64,000 nt of DNA, from the NCBI GenBank assembly GCA_002049455.2, contig KV918799.1, positions 40,020 to 104,019 of the forward strand. The letters are read 5' to 3'. Shown in pieces: positions 31,091 to 43,718 of the stretch. The stretch's first letter is position 1. Each line of letters opens with the position of its first letter. The translations under genes and the position numbers were made by a program. Below the pieces are notes generated by a model. It worked only from the letters and a program-made list of their open reading frames with translations. It searched no databases and was not told where the DNA came from. Source of the DNA: Porphyra umbilicalis (Eukaryota > Rhodophyta > Bangiophyceae > Bangiales > Bangiaceae).

Positions 31091-34000
31091 CTATGTTGAG
31101 CTTGTCAACCACTCCGCCACCCGGTCGGCCGACGCGGGCGCCTGCATCGGGCCCCAGTCCAACAGCAACGTCGGGGGCACCGGGCCAGCCACCCCATCCC
31201 GCGCCGACCTCGTCCGCCACGCCACGCCGCACGCGTCCTGCAGTCCCGGTCCAAACCCGGGCCGCCGCTGTGACATGCGCCGCCGCGCCAACTGCACCTG
31301 GGTGAGTGTCACTCGGATGCAAAACAGCCACGAGCACGCCTTGGGTCCATACCGCAAAACAGCGTGGCTTGATACCGCACTGGCCGTCTGCTGCGGCTTG
31401 TAAAAAATGTGCAGCGTACACCCGAGACAGCGTTGCCCTTGAACGCCAGTGTCCCACGCTTGACGGCGCGACTTGCAGTCAACCCACCCGTCGTTGCACC
31501 GCTCCGTGTGTGCCGAGACGGCTTTGAGGTCTGCGCCTCCACACCAACCGTTGGTCTGCTTGAGGCAGCTGCAACAAGTGCCCAGAAAGCACGTTGCCGT
31601 CGAGGGATCCCCAGACGGCTGCTGCTGCAGACCACGCGCGCAGCACCTTGCGCAGGGCAGTGGGACGTCGTCCGCATGCCGCTGCCGGGGCGCCCCCGCC
31701 GCAAGACCGCCAGACCGCATCACATCCATCATGTGCTGCGTAAAGACGAGCGTCCGCTCGTCAGGGACCAACGTGGCGGCAGGAAGTTGACTGGCGGCCG
31801 ACGCCGCCGCACCCCCCGCCACCGACCCTCGTCCTCCTCCTTCTGCTGCTCCTTCACCGCAACAACCACCACCAGCGGCCGTCGCGGGCAACGCGGCAGC
31901 AGCAGCGGCGGCGGCAGCGCCACGCTCAGACGCCGACCGGCCATCCTCGTCAGAGCCGGCCGCCACCGACGGCAAACCTAACCCGTCCAGTCGTGCTGCC
32001 GCGGCCGCGTTGGCGGGCGCCACAGGAATGCCCGCGGCCAACGCGGGGGAAGACACAGAGCTCCCCACAAACCCCCGCCCCAGGACCCAACCTTCGTTAC
32101 TGCTGCGACGCTGGTTGCCAATCGCTCCGTCGGCTGCAGACGGCCGCGTTCGAGCAGGCGGCGACACGCCACTGCCGGCACCGGCGCCTGAGACAGCAGC
32201 AGTGGCAGCAGCAGCAGCAGCAGCACCCTCGACAGCGCGGTCGCCTGTGGTTGCGTCCTCCCCCGCGCCAAAAAGACGCCAACTGGCACGCAGATGGCCT
32301 CCTGGCATCTCCTGAGACACAAAGCCAGAAGAAGAGCCGCCGACGCTAGACGGCCCTGGCCCGCCAGGCCGCGACCTTACCTGCTGTTGCCGCTGACGAA
32401 GGTGGCCTCTCACAGCGCGCCCGCCGCCGCCTCCCACCGAAAGTGCTCCCAGCGGGCGGACGCCCGGCGCGACATTGCCGCGGCGAACAGACGCCGTCAC
32501 TGCGGCGGCTCTTGATGAGGCTGCCGCGGGCGCCGCCGCCGCCGCCGCCGCCGCAGGCGTCGCCGCCCGGCTCAGGCACAGGTCGCACTGTGCAGACCCG
32601 GCTTGGAGGCAGGTCTTGAACTCCGACTCGGGGACACCGTCGAGAACCGAATCGAGTTCCCATCGGCGGCACAATTGAGCCAAGCCGCGCAGCGACCCGC
32701 CGGCGGACGTGGACGACGACAAGCTGCCGTCGACCCACGCGTCAAAGTCGCCAAGACCCGCGATGTTGACAACTGGGCTGCCGTTGCGATCCACCAGAGT
32801 AGCAGAATAGGAGAGCGGATTTCACACCGCCGCAATCGCCACCTTGAGAGCCTGCTCCCCCGCCCCCAAAGCCCGCTCCCTCGCCGCCGGCTGTGGATCG
32901 TCCCGCTCAAGACGGCCGGCCGCTTGCGCAAACGTAACTATGTTGCGACCACCGAGGAAAAAGCCCCACCCCATGTTGCGAAAGTCCGACCCCGTCGTGA
33001 CGGCGGGGGACCCGATCATGTAAGCCTCACCGACGCCGTCAGCCGCTGCCTCGGCAGCAACTACAGCGGGCGCGGACGCCGACGGCCGGCCCGACCGAAT
33101 GCCTGGGACCGGCACACTTGAGCCCGCGGGCCTCGGGCCGGATGCGGCATCGGCGTCGCCGCCGCCGTCGTCGCCGCCGCCGCCGCCACCACCGCCGACG
33201 CACAGTAACTGCCCTTTGGCATATACGCGGACGCACTGGGCGACAATTGGGTCCATGTTGCCCCCTGTGGCGGCAGCAGCAGCAGCACCACCACCACCAC
33301 CACCACCACCACCACCGCCACTCCTCCTGCTTGACATACCGCCGCCGCCACCACCACGCGAGGAGGTGGAAGATGTAGACGGTAGAGGAGCCAGTTCTGC
33401 CGAGTCCAGCTTCGAGTGAAACTTGAGAATGACCTTGTCCAGCGACGCTTAAGCAGCGACAGCTACTCCCTCGTCACCCCCACAACCAGGAGCGTCCGCC
33501 ATGCCGGCAGTAACGTGAAGCTCCAACAGGGCGCCGATGCCAGCTGCAATGCCGTCCACCTCTGCTGTCGTCTCACAGCACACGGCCACGGACGTGGAGC
33601 GGCCCGCAATGGAGCCGCTCCCTGAACGCATCTGGTGCACTTGCCGTGAGGTCGCGCCACACCTCGCGGAGCTCCAGTAGGAGATAAAAAAGCCAGACCA
33701 TAGCGGCACCAAACGCACCTCGTCAATAGCGACACGCGCGACGCGACCTACCGCGCCCTAGGCTGCCACTAATTGCGAAAAGCCGGCCTTGTTCACCACC
33801 ACCGTGCACATGGTGACAATGACAACACCGACCGACCTCCGATGTTGGCCACATGGCCGCCACAGGACCAGCCTCTGCCGCCTCGCGCGCATTCGCCGCC
33901 ACCGCAACCGTCGGTGTGAGGACCACCGTCACCGGCGGACCCCAGGATAGGGGGGATCCTGACCCCCCCGGCGGCGCAGCAGCTCCTCCACCACCACCAC

Positions 34001-34892
34001 CAGTAGCAGCAAAACGGGCGGTGCCGTCCCGACGGTTTTCACTGTTAACATCGGCTCATGCCGACGCCAAAGCCGCCGCATCAGGTGCGTGACGCTCGGC
34101 AGCGCACGGCAAAAGCCACACGTTAGTCTTTCCACCCCCCGTGCGCAGCACCGTCAGCACCGTCTGCGGGTCCCGTGCATGGAGCACCGCATACACGGCT
34201 TGCTGCTGCTGCACCGACTTGTACTTGGCGTTGACGCCGTAGAGGCGCCGTAGCTCGGCGCCGGCAAGAACCTCTGGGGCCATACGGTCGACACGGTGGG
34301 TGCGGGCGAGCTGCAGCTGCGGCAAAAGCGCAGCCGACTGAGGCCGACTGGCCGCACCGGGCAGAAGAGGGGGCCGCCGAGGCCCAAGCGTTGTTGACAC
34401 GCCGCGTCCACTACCACCACAAACATAGGCACCACCACCACCACCGCCGTTGGGGTGCACGGGGGTTGTCGCTTGCCGATAGGGCGGCACCGAGGACGGC
34501 GCCACCACCGCCGCTGCGGCCTTCATTGAATTGGGCTCCAACGGGTGCCGCATCCCGTGGCTGCCACCTGGGTGCCCAGAGTGGAGCCCTATGGCCCCAT
34601 GCCAGCGCATCGACGCGCCCCGGAACAAAAAGACGCTCGCCGTGTTGACTCGGTTGATGGGTAGATTCGGGTCCCCCGCGTACTTGGACGCCGCCGTCAG
34701 CGCGCTGTGACCGCTCTGGTGCTCTAGGATGCCCCAAAAGTTGACCCTAACGTCGACGTGCCCAATGCTTAGCAAGCCCGCGAAGGCTGGCGCCGCCATG
34801 TTGCCGCCACCGCAGCCAAAAGCTGCTTCCAAACCGTCCATCGTGGTGACTTGCTTGGCCACCCCGGCAGCCCACTGTCGCCACGGCTGCAC
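31091..34892 (-). pseudogene. RecQ-like superfamily 2 helicase core and C-terminus
   Basis: Helicase motifs appear in order on the minus strand: a Q-type region and Walker A LRTGGGKTN (34125-34139), motif Ia-like TVVLTPTVAVAAN, the DExH box as DEVR (33713-33724; Arg replaces the usual His), a motif IV-like SVAVCCETTAEVDGIA, motif V-like AVTTGSD and motif VI-like QAAGRLERDD. The space between motifs II and IV is short, so motif III may be missing. Before the core, HSALTAASKYAG resembles the segment preceding the helicase in fungal RecQ-like proteins. The C-terminus has Cys-rich clusters and poly-Ala. In-frame stops at 34056 (TGA), 33449 (TAA) and 32822 (TGA) lie in spacer positions, and one frame change sits at about 33725. 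Such proteins unwind DNA with ATP. The gene looks inactivated or uses readthrough. Confidence 0.75.
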
Positions 34893-36561
34893 ACAAACGG
34901 CCCAGGAGCTTGTTTTGCAACGCCCAGTTGAGGCGGCTCACAGGCAGAGCCTTGCCAGCCCGGTCACGAAACAGGAGAGACCGGTCGATGACCGCCGGGG
35001 GTGCAGTTCCTCGCACGCCCGCACGCGACACCCTCGTCGATGCCGTCGTCGCGTTGGTCGTGTCCCCGCTCCCTCCTCCCCCCCGCCGAGCTTCAGCAAC
35101 AGCACGCGCAAAGTACGCGTCAAGCGGCTCGACAAACACGAGGTGGACGAGGAGCAGAGACGACGACTTGGCGTCTAGCCACCGCGATATGTGCCGCCCG
35201 ACAACCTCAAACACGCTTTGCGTCTTGTTGTAAACGAAGACCGTGAAGATGAGGCCCTCGTGGATGTGTAGGGACCGCAATGGCCGCGCCGTGGACGCAC
35301 AGAGCGTTGTCTCGGCGCTCTCCGTCTGGCGTGATGGAGCACCAGAGACAATGTATATGAGCGCCCAAAAGAGGGCACGCAGCTCCTCACAGCCGAGGCG
35401 GTGAGCCGCAAGGGCGGCCGCGTCGCACACTGTCAGCGGCTGCACCGGATCAACCCCACGAGCGCCCTCCACCCCCCCCCCCCCCCCCCCCCCCCCCCCG
35501 CAGCCCTGCTGCCCTCGTCATCGGCCTTGTACGACGGTCGCACCGGGACGGCGTCGCCGTCGAGCGCGCCGCTGCTCAAAAAGTGGCTCAACCACTGACG
35601 CACACACTGCTCGTTGTCTACACTTTGCAGGAGCGGCACGCTCGCGTCGGCGTTGCTCACGCGGTCGACCAGCAACAGCGCGTCGGGCCCGAGCACCCCA
35701 GATGAAGCCGGGTCATACCCAAACAGTAGGTCCGTCATGCGATGAAGCATCTCCTTCTGCATGGCCGCCACACGCTGCCGGACGGCAATGGTGGTGAGGT
35801 GGACGCTCCGGCCGAGCAGCGAGCCGCAGTGGCCAACACCAAGCGCCGGAGGGATGCCAGCGACGTGCGACGCCTCATCGCGCGGAAGATAGACCGGTGT
35901 CCTGGCCTCGACGGCCGCCATCTTGGCCGACCGCTCGTACAGCATGACAACCGACGACGCCGCGGTCGTCTGGCTCGGGTCGCTGAGATATCCGATCTCG
36001 GCAAACAAGTCCTCCACCGGCGGCAGCTGCTGGTGCATAAACTGCACCTTGTTGGCAATGCGCACGGTCAACAGCAAGGATGCCGCCAGGTGCTGAGCCC
36101 CCGTCGCGTCCATGATCCACACGCCGCTAGCGCGCGCCGCGGAAGATGGGCCCCCGCCTCCGCCCCCTCCTCCTGCGGCACCGCCAGCACCGCCCGCCGA
36201 CAACGTAGCAGGCGACCGACACGAGTGGTGCGCATACAGCACAGAGAGAAACGGGAGCAGCATGGTCACGTCAGACTGGAACTTGCCGGACCCCGCATCG
36301 GCGACGCTCCGGGGGTCAAACTGCTCGTGGCAGAGGGCCACGAGAGCAACTGCGGTCGGCTCAAAGAGACGGCCCTTGCCAATCTCCTTGGCAAGCGCCG
36401 CGACAACAGCACGGGGGGTCATATGGGCTCGGCGCGGTTGCCGACCGCCGCCGCCACCGGCCTCCTCTTCATCTTCTTGCACCGCCTCTTGCTGCTCGTT
36501 TGTCGCAGCAGCAGCACCACCACCAGCAGCAGCAGCAGCAGAACCCGCGGCGGAACCAGCA

Positions 36562-36601
<40 letters not shown>

Positions 36602-36965
36602 GATACGCCGCGCAAATGACAGCAAGGGATTCAAAGACTGGAGTGCTGAAGTCGGGCACAACAGTGCCCTCCTCCAGAGCTACAGCCTCCGAACGGCTTG
36701 CATCTAGACCCACAATGATGGCCGCGTACAGGACCAACGCCGCGTCTTGCTTGTACCGCTCCACTGTGCGTGGCTGCACCCGGATGTTGAACGTCGGGTA
36801 GTGGCCGACCAGCAGCGCCTTCACGACCGTCCTCGCCGTCGGGGGGTCGGCAACGACCCAATGGCCAGCTTGCCCAGCACTGTCGGGTCGCACGTGCGTA
36901 AATTCGCAAGCGCCTTGGCAAACAGCTTGGAAACTGCGGCGCGGATGCACAGGAAGAACAGGCAC
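34747..36965 (-). pseudogene. RecQ-like helicase gene, middle region
   Basis: Two frames make up the middle of the protein: 36965-35433 and 35472-34747. The first contains poly-Pro, poly-Gly and poly-Ala inserts between folded-looking segments (VVKALLVGHYPTFNIRVQPR; VQFMHQQLPPVEDLFAEIG). The second begins right after a run of 28 C on the plus strand (G on the coding strand), so the frame change is explained by the length of that homopolymer. It holds LGCEELRALFWALIYIVSG and HIHEGLIFTVFVYNKTQS, similar in character to the domain before the helicase in fungal RecQ-like proteins. The change into the helicase frame near 34888 looks like a one-base shift. Confidence 0.6.
35472..35499. repeat. Run of 28 C residues
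   Basis: A C28 homopolymer inside the helicase gene encodes poly-Gly on the minus strand and coincides exactly with a change of reading frame. The true length is hard to sequence and may vary between alleles. Confidence 0.95.
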
Positions 36966-38341
36966 CCGCGCGGCTCAGAGGGAGCCGCGTCCGTCGGGTT
37001 GTCGTACACGCCAAAGCGCTCTAATATACTGGACGGCGTCCAGTTCCCCTCGCGCAACCGCCCCAGCCAGTCGTACGTGTGAAGCAAGCCGCCGCACGTA
37101 GCTTTCAGCGACTCGAGCTCAGACGTCGGCGGCGTCGCCCAGGCACTGTTGCGGCGACGACCGCCAAGCGACGCCGGCGACGCGCTCACTCCGAAAAAAG
37201 CGTCGAAAGAAAGCACCGCAGACGGCGGCGCGGGCGCCGGCGGCGACGGCACACTGGCACTGGACCGAGCCCCGCCAATGCCGTGGCCGCCGCTGCCGCC
37301 ACCGCCACGGCCAGACTACACAGCGCCGCCAGCAGCGGTGCCGTTGTGCCAATCGAGGCCGCCAGCGGCGGCAGTGACAGCTTACGCGGCACGTCCGGGG
37401 ACCCGCGTGAGGGCGACAGGAAAGTACGCCGTCTTGTTCCCGCGCAACAGTGTTCGTACTGACACGTGGTAGAACTCAGTGTTGACGCACACTGCCGGGA
37501 CAGAGGCTGGCGGCGGCGCCGCCGCCGCCTCTGACTCCCCGTCGCCCCCGTCTTGGCCACCGCCCCCCCCATCATCTCCCCCCCCACCCGCGCCGGTATC
37601 CAACGGCTTGTGCACGCCCTTGGGCGTCAACGACGCCGACTGGCACGAGTAGCACGCGTAGGAAGCCTGAGTGTCCAATCCGACGACAGCGTCAAGATGG
37701 CGCGCTTCAGGGGCACACGGCCACACCATGACCGCCGCGTACGCAGAGCGCGTGAGAAGCGCAGACGCGGGCGGAGCAGCGACCAAGAGGTTTTTGCACG
37801 CCTCTGCTGTCGCCAATGCGGCGGCGACGTGCGTGGGCAGTAGTTTGCCGGCCTCGTTCATGCCAGAAACCAGAGACGACATCGCCGACACACCCCGCTT
37901 GTGGCTAGTGACGCAGGTGTGGCGCGAAAACGCTTACGCGCGCGGCAGAGTCGCCTGACACGGCAGACAAACAACGCTGGCTGCGGCAGGCCAGAGCGCA
38001 AAGCCAGTGTACGCCGGGGAGTCGGTTGCGGCACGGAGGCAGCCCGACGCCGGTGCGGACGCCGCAGGCGACCAGTGCGCTGTAGCTGCCGACGCCGCCG
38101 ACGCGGCCGGCTATCCGGCCAGGAGTGAGCCCGAGGACGGGGGGGCGGCAGAGGCGGCCGGCTCCCCGGCCAGGAGTGAGCCCGAGGACAGTGTGACGGC
38201 CGCTGGCCCGGGCGCCGCAGCCGCTGGTACGGAGGCGGCCTGCGCCCCAGGCGGAGAGGAGCCCGACGACGATGCAACTTCAGCTGTCCCTGGGGCTGCT
38301 GCGGCCGCCGCAGAGGCACCCTGGTCCACAGCCAACGCCAT
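36821..38341 (-). pseudogene. RecQ-like helicase gene, N-terminus with zinc-finger-like region
   Basis: An ATG at 38341 opens an Ala/Gly/Ser-rich leader with a short duplication. In the same frame follow CLPC, then HTCVTSH, which together suggest a C2H2-like finger of the kind found at the N-terminus of fungal RecQ-like helicases (OrsD-type), then YACYSCQSASLTPKGVH. In-frame stops lie at 38111 (TAG), about 37953 (TAA), 37382 (TAA) and about 37311 (TAG). The last two could be removed together by an intron of 93 bases with a GTAAGC donor at 37385 and a GGCAG acceptor near 37293, which keeps the frame. The frame changes at about 36845 in a run of six G/C. No catalytic domain here. Confidence 0.55.
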
Positions 38342-40034
38342 GATGATCGACTCGGCTCCGGAGATAGACGACAGAGACGCTTTGGCGAAAGCAGGAGAAG
38401 GTCGCGTCGCGTTCTCTGGGTGGGAAGGAGAACCACCGGGGTGGCGGTGGTGGGGGAGAACACGGCTGACGACAGCGACTCGGGTGGGGGAGAGTGACTG
38501 CAGAGGGGGTTTAAGGGCTCGCCACGCGGGAGCGGGGGGTGGGGAGACTGACCGCAGTGGGGCTTGCGACGTGCGCGCGCCCGGGCATACCGTGCCGCTG
38601 AAACGCCGTTGCGCGCGCGCTGTGTGCGAGCGAGGCTGTAACGATGCGCGCTGCTGGCTTCAGTGGCGCGGCGAGAGAGCCTCGTGACGACAGCTGACGA
38701 CAAAAAAGGCGCCATTAAAATGGACGCTTCGTAGCAGCTCGATATGGCAGAGCAGGGAGAAGGTCGTCGAGCCCCCTGCAACGGCGGTTTCGAGCGCAGG
38801 CAAGGGACAGACTATGTGGGACGCTTGGCAAAGGGAGGACATGCCGGTCCGCGCGCGCCTGCCTGTAGGGATGTGCTGCACGATGTCCAGTTGGCAGGCG
38901 TCCGCGCGCGCGCACTGCGCCGTTGCCAAGAGACCTAGACGGTCGGCCGGGACAAAGAGTGTCGGCGCGCGGCGTAACCGCCTGCGGGGGTTAGGCAATG
39001 CTGGGAAACCTCTGTGCACAGGGGCCAACGTCATCTAACATGAGCGCTCAACGAGCAAAGGGGGGTGCGCGAGAGGGCCCGCGACGTGGCGCGAAACTGG
39101 GAGGAAACGGACAACTGGGGGGGATGAGATACTGGGTCCGGCACGAGAGCGTCGCGGCGCGAGGGAGCGCCTCGTGCGATGCGACAGCGTGCCGCACGGT
39201 GAGGCACAGGGGAAACGGATCAGCGGGGCCGCGTTACACCCAAAACGCGAGTGGGGTGGTGGCACCTGACACTGGGAACGATCTGATGACGGACACTGCA
39301 GCAAGCGGGGTGGCGGGAAAGGCAATCGATAACGGCGGGAGGTAGGCATGTGGGTTTGAGCAGGCCCAATCGACAGGGGGGGGCGCCTGGGAGCAGAGAT
39401 TGTGATTGCAAAGGGCGATGGAGCTCCCGCCAAATCGACTAATCGTCTATGTGCACGCACGCGCTATCAGGAAAAAGGCAAACGAACAGGGGAGGGAAAG
39501 AGGGCGGGGACTGTACGCGGCAACGGGGAGGGGACGGGAGGACTCAAGAAGCCTTCAAACATTGCGAAATCGAATGTATAGAGGGGGGGGGGGGAAGGCG
39601 GCCTGGAAGCGCGCAAACAGTACGAAATTGAATGGATAAAGAGGGGGGGGGAAGGGCGGCCAGGGAGCCCGCAAACACTGCGAAATTGAATGGATAGGGG
39701 GGTGGGGGGGACCTGCGTTATTGAATGGACAGGGCTGTCCCTTAAAAACCGGCCTTGATGAGTGGATACGCCAGGTGGGCAACAGAATTAAAATCGCTGT
39801 CATTCGAAAGATTTGATTGGCTGAGAACTGCAGTCAGCAAAGATCTCGGACTCCGATTGGCACCCGACTGGTGTCCACTCGATTTCGCTTCCGAAATCGA
39901 AGGACAATTCTGTGCGCATGCCCTGGAAGCCCCCCATCCAGATCGCTGGAATCGATGCCCATTCGATTGAGTTAACAGCGATTCCGGATCATGAGAGGGG
40001 GTTGCCCCTTCAATTCGAGTTGCCCTGATTTTAA
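38342..40034. other. Noncoding region upstream of helicase gene
   Basis: No gene recognised on either strand. It is GC- and purine-rich with several G runs. It includes a 58-bp tandem repeat (39550-39705) and adjoins the left end of the 2,763-bp tandem array. Confidence 0.5.
39550..39705. repeat. 58-bp tandem repeat, about three copies
   Basis: CAAACA..GCGAAATTGAATG-type units start at 39556, 39614 and 39672; each is followed by a G run and AAGGCGGCC or a variant. Confidence 0.8.
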
Positions 40035-40955
40035 GCACCCCACGGGGTGCCCCGGCAGCTGGGAAAGGTCGTGAAGAGCAGGCGGAACGAGCTCCCCCCC
40101 TCTGGGGGTGCGCACGCCGCTTTTGGAGGACGCGTGCAGTTTGACCACCCCTTGCAAATGACCCATATGGGGCACTTTGGGGACTTGGTCGCAGCACCAT
40201 GCCACCAAGTCAGAATCGTGACGGAAACCCCTTTCCTCCATGATATTGTTCCTTGCGTAGAGAACGTTTGTGCCATGATTGCCTGTCATGGCAGACCGTT
40301 CCCCAGGTCGGGGTCAGAATCGTGCAGGAAAGACTTTCTCACAGCGATTCTCGTCACAGTCCGGAGCCCTTCCGGGCCGTCCCAGGCATCCTTCGGGGGC
40401 GTGTCGCGACAGTCTGTGCGAGCTCATTCGGAGTTGACGTGGAAGATCTGCTTACGGGGCCGCTTATGGTGTTTGTGCGGAAGGGTGTGCTTTTGCCACC
40501 TTTTGCGAGCGAACCACATGCCTGCTCCTCAGAGATGTTTGGCCCCCACCCCTCCGTGAAGTCAGATACGTCGGAAAATGCCATTCCAGGGTGGTCCTGC
40601 TCCTTTACGGAAGGACGCTTTTGCGGCGATGTCCGCCGCGGAAGACGTTCTTCGTCGCAGTCGACAGACGCGCCGGGATGCTAATTATGTTGCGCTAAGC
40701 GTTTTCGGCGTGTCGGTGACCCATAGAAGCCAACGGCATATTTTCTGCCTGAGGACTCTGAACCCGTCTCTCTCTCAAAGGTGTCGATTCCACTCCACGT
40801 TGGGGGAAGGTGTACGAAGAACGAGCCCAGAAGAGTTTGACACCACCAGGCGCGCGAGGGAGGGGCGATCAGAGGAGGGCGGGCTGTAGGTAAGGTGCTG
40901 AGTGGAGTGAGCGGGCGCCATCTCAGACGGTGTTTAAGGAACGCGCCTAGAGGGC

Positions 40956-42302
40956 TTGTTCCGGAAGCGGGGTGAATGGGACGCGGTTTTTCATCCCTGT
41001 CGAGTTGCCATGGCGCCATCCTCCACCCCCTTGGCCGCATTCTTCTCGACTTTCGGTCGAATTGGTCCTGTAAATGGTGTTCGTGCGGGCTTCTCCCCTT
41101 CCCTGTGTCTCAGTAAGACCAGTCCTTGGTTTGTCTCGTGGGTCTTGACTCTGGGTGGGGCGTTTGTTGGCCGCTGGAGGACACTCCACCTCGTGTTCTG
41201 GGTCTTGACGACGGCGTGCGGCAACACCCCCGACGACCAAAGAGCACGCAACTTGGCGGTCGCGGTCGCGGCGGCGCCAGCGGGCGGTGCGCACCTGCTG
41301 CAGAGCCAAGAGCTGGTGCAGCTACGCGCTTCGACACGGCGGCGGCTCAAGAACCAGGCGCCGCCGTGGTCGTGGGTCGCGGTCGGTCAAGGCAAGGGTG
41401 TCGACCCGCTCGTCCCTCGTGCTCGCACTCCTCCGGCTCTGCGTGCAACACGGCTGCACCCGCTGCCCCTCCTTTCGGTTGGCGCTCGCGGCGGAGCGCC
41501 CCGCCGACGCCGTGGTGCGGTCGGGTCCGCCAGGCCCCACGAGCGCGCGGCGGCGCTAGACGGGACGGCCTCTCAAGTGGGCGAGCCGCCGACGGCGGTG
41601 GCGTGTCTGCAGGACGGGCGGGACACGGCGGAGCGCGTGTCCGCCAAGTAGGTCGTTACGGAGGCGGCGGTCGCCGCTGTCGTCGCACGCCTTGACGCCG
41701 CGGTGGCGGAACTACGAGCCTCCGTCGACCGAGGGACCGTGCTTTTGTCCGAGACTGACGCCCTGTGGGCGGAGGAGGCGGCCGAGGTGTGGACGTTCGC
41801 GAGCGCCATCTTCGTGCCGACGGCTGACGTGGCGCTGCACGGCGAGGCGGCTGCCGCCGCATCGGTGGCGGCCGACGACTTGGCCGCGACCATCCGCGCC
41901 GAGATCGTCGAGGCCAAGGCTGACTTGGCGCTGACAACCTCCTTTATTGAGCACGAGCGCGGGGTGCACCGCGCTCGACAAGAAGAGCTGCAGCGGCTGC
42001 AGATAGAGGCCGACGAGTTGCGTAGCAACAATCGGAACTCTCGGCGCGGTCGCGCGTCTGACAAGGCTCGCGCGGCTGGGTCCGCCGTGCCCGCACACTC
42101 AGCGGCACGGGCGGCCGAACGGGTGCGGCAGGGCTCGAGCAGCTCGGCGCCGGCGCTGCGGATTGCGGGGGGGTTGGTGGACCGGGCGGGGGGTGGCAGC
42201 TCCGGCGCGCGGGCGCCAAGCGCGGGTACGGGGCCGTCTGGGGTGCCTGTGGCACGTCCTGGCGCCCAGTCGAGTGAGAGTGCCGGCCACCGGGTCGTCT
42301 GA
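40956..42302 (+). pseudogene. Coding-like frame in repeat unit 1 (coiled-coil-like), in-frame TAG
   Basis: A frame of 231 codons ends at TAG 41649-41651 and continues in the same frame for a further 216 codons to TGA 42300-42302. The second part is Ala/Glu/Arg-rich and heptad-like (AELRASVDRGTVLLSETDAL; RARQEELQRLQIEADELRS), suggesting a coiled coil, and ends in a Gly/Ser/Pro-rich tail. A candidate ATG in good context is at 41010. I do not recognise a family, and competing frames are open over 41126-41695, so the first half is uncertain. Confidence 0.4.
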
Positions 42303-42359
42303 GGGCGACGGCCGAAGTTGTCAAATGACAAGTTTCTTGTATTCTTACGGAAAGGTGTC

Positions 42360-42388
42360 TCCTGCATGATTCTGAGAATCATGCAGGA
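42360..42388. repeat. Hairpin in repeat unit 1
   Basis: CCTGCATGATTCT and AGAATCATGCAGG are perfect inverse complements around one base (42361-42387), about 60 bp after the coding-like frame. Half copies of the motif occur at about 40313, 42727 and 43079. Confidence 0.9.
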
Positions 42389-43718
42389 AACACGTTTCCG
42401 CCATGGTTTTGGCGATCCGTCTCGACCGGACCCTGGCCGACCCAGGCACCCCACGAGGTGCCCCGGCAGCTGGGCAAGGTCGTGAAGAGCAGGCGAAACG
42501 AGCCCCCTCCCTCTGGGGGTGCGCATGCCGCTTTTGGAGGACGCGTGCAGTTTGACCACCCCTTGCAAATGACCCATATGGGGCACTTTGGGGACTTGGT
42601 CGCAGCACCATGCCACCAAGTCAGAATCGTGACGGAAACCCCTTTCCTCCATGATATTGTTCCTTGCCTAGAGAACGTTTCTGCCATGATTTCCTTGCAT
42701 GGCAGACCGATCCCTAGGTCGGGGTCAGAATCATGCAGGAAACACGTTTCCGTCATGGTTTTGGCGATCCGTCTCGACCGGACCCTGGCCGACCCAGGCA
42801 CCCCACGGGGTGCCCCGGCAGCTGGGAAAGGTTGTGAAGAGCAGACGAAACGAGCCCCCCCCCTCTGGGGGTGCGCACGCCGCTTTTGGAGGACGCGTGC
42901 AGTTTGACCACACCTTGCAAATGACCCATACGGGGCACTTTGGGGACTCGGTCGCAGCACCATCCCACCAAGTCAGAATCGTGACGGAAACCCCTTTCGT
43001 CCATGATATTGTTCCTCGCCTAGAGAACGTTTGTGCCATGATTTCCTGTCATGGCAGACCGTTCCCGAGGTCGGGGTCAGAATCGTGCAGGAAAGACTTT
43101 CTCACAGCGATTCTCGTCACAGTCCAAAGCCCTCCCGGGCCGTCCCAGGCATCCTTCGGGTGCGTGTCGCGACGGTCTGTGCGAGTTCATTCGGAGTTGA
43201 CGTGGACGATCTGCTTACGGGGCCGCTTATGGTGTTTGTGCGTAAGGGTGTGCTTTTGCCACCTTTTGCGAGCGAACCACATGCCTGCTCCTCAGAGATG
43301 TTTGGCCCCCACCCCTCCGTGAAGTCAGATACGTCGGAAAATGCCATTCCAGGGTGGTCCTGCTCCTTTACGGAAGGACGCTTTTGCGGCGATGTCCGCC
43401 GCGGAAGACGTTCTTCGTCGCAGTCGACAGACGCGCCGGGATGCTAATTATGTTGCGCTAAGCGTTTTCGGCGTGTCGGTGACCCATAGAAGCCAACGGC
43501 ATATTTTCTGCCTGAGGACTCTGAACCCGTCTCTCTCTCAAAGGTGTCGATTCCACTCCACGTTGGGGGAAGGTGTACGAAGAACGAGCCCAGAAGAGTT
43601 TGACACCACCAGGCGCGCGAGGGAGGGGCGATCAGAGGAGGGCGGGCTGTAGGTAAGGTGCTGAGTGGAGTGAGCGGGCGCCATCTCAGACGGTGTTTAA
43701 GGAACGCGCCTAGAGGGC

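Noticed and set aside
4470-38341. Endogenous giant virus as a firm call
   Set aside because: Gene content and 3' hairpins are suggestive, but no capsid, packaging ATPase, viral polymerase or transcription factor is visible, and the families present also occur in hosts and transposons.
38007-38687. 226-codon plus-strand frame rich in Ala, Glu and Pro
   Set aside because: It overlaps the N-terminus of the helicase gene on the minus strand and consists of low-complexity sequence with a short duplication; there is no domain support.
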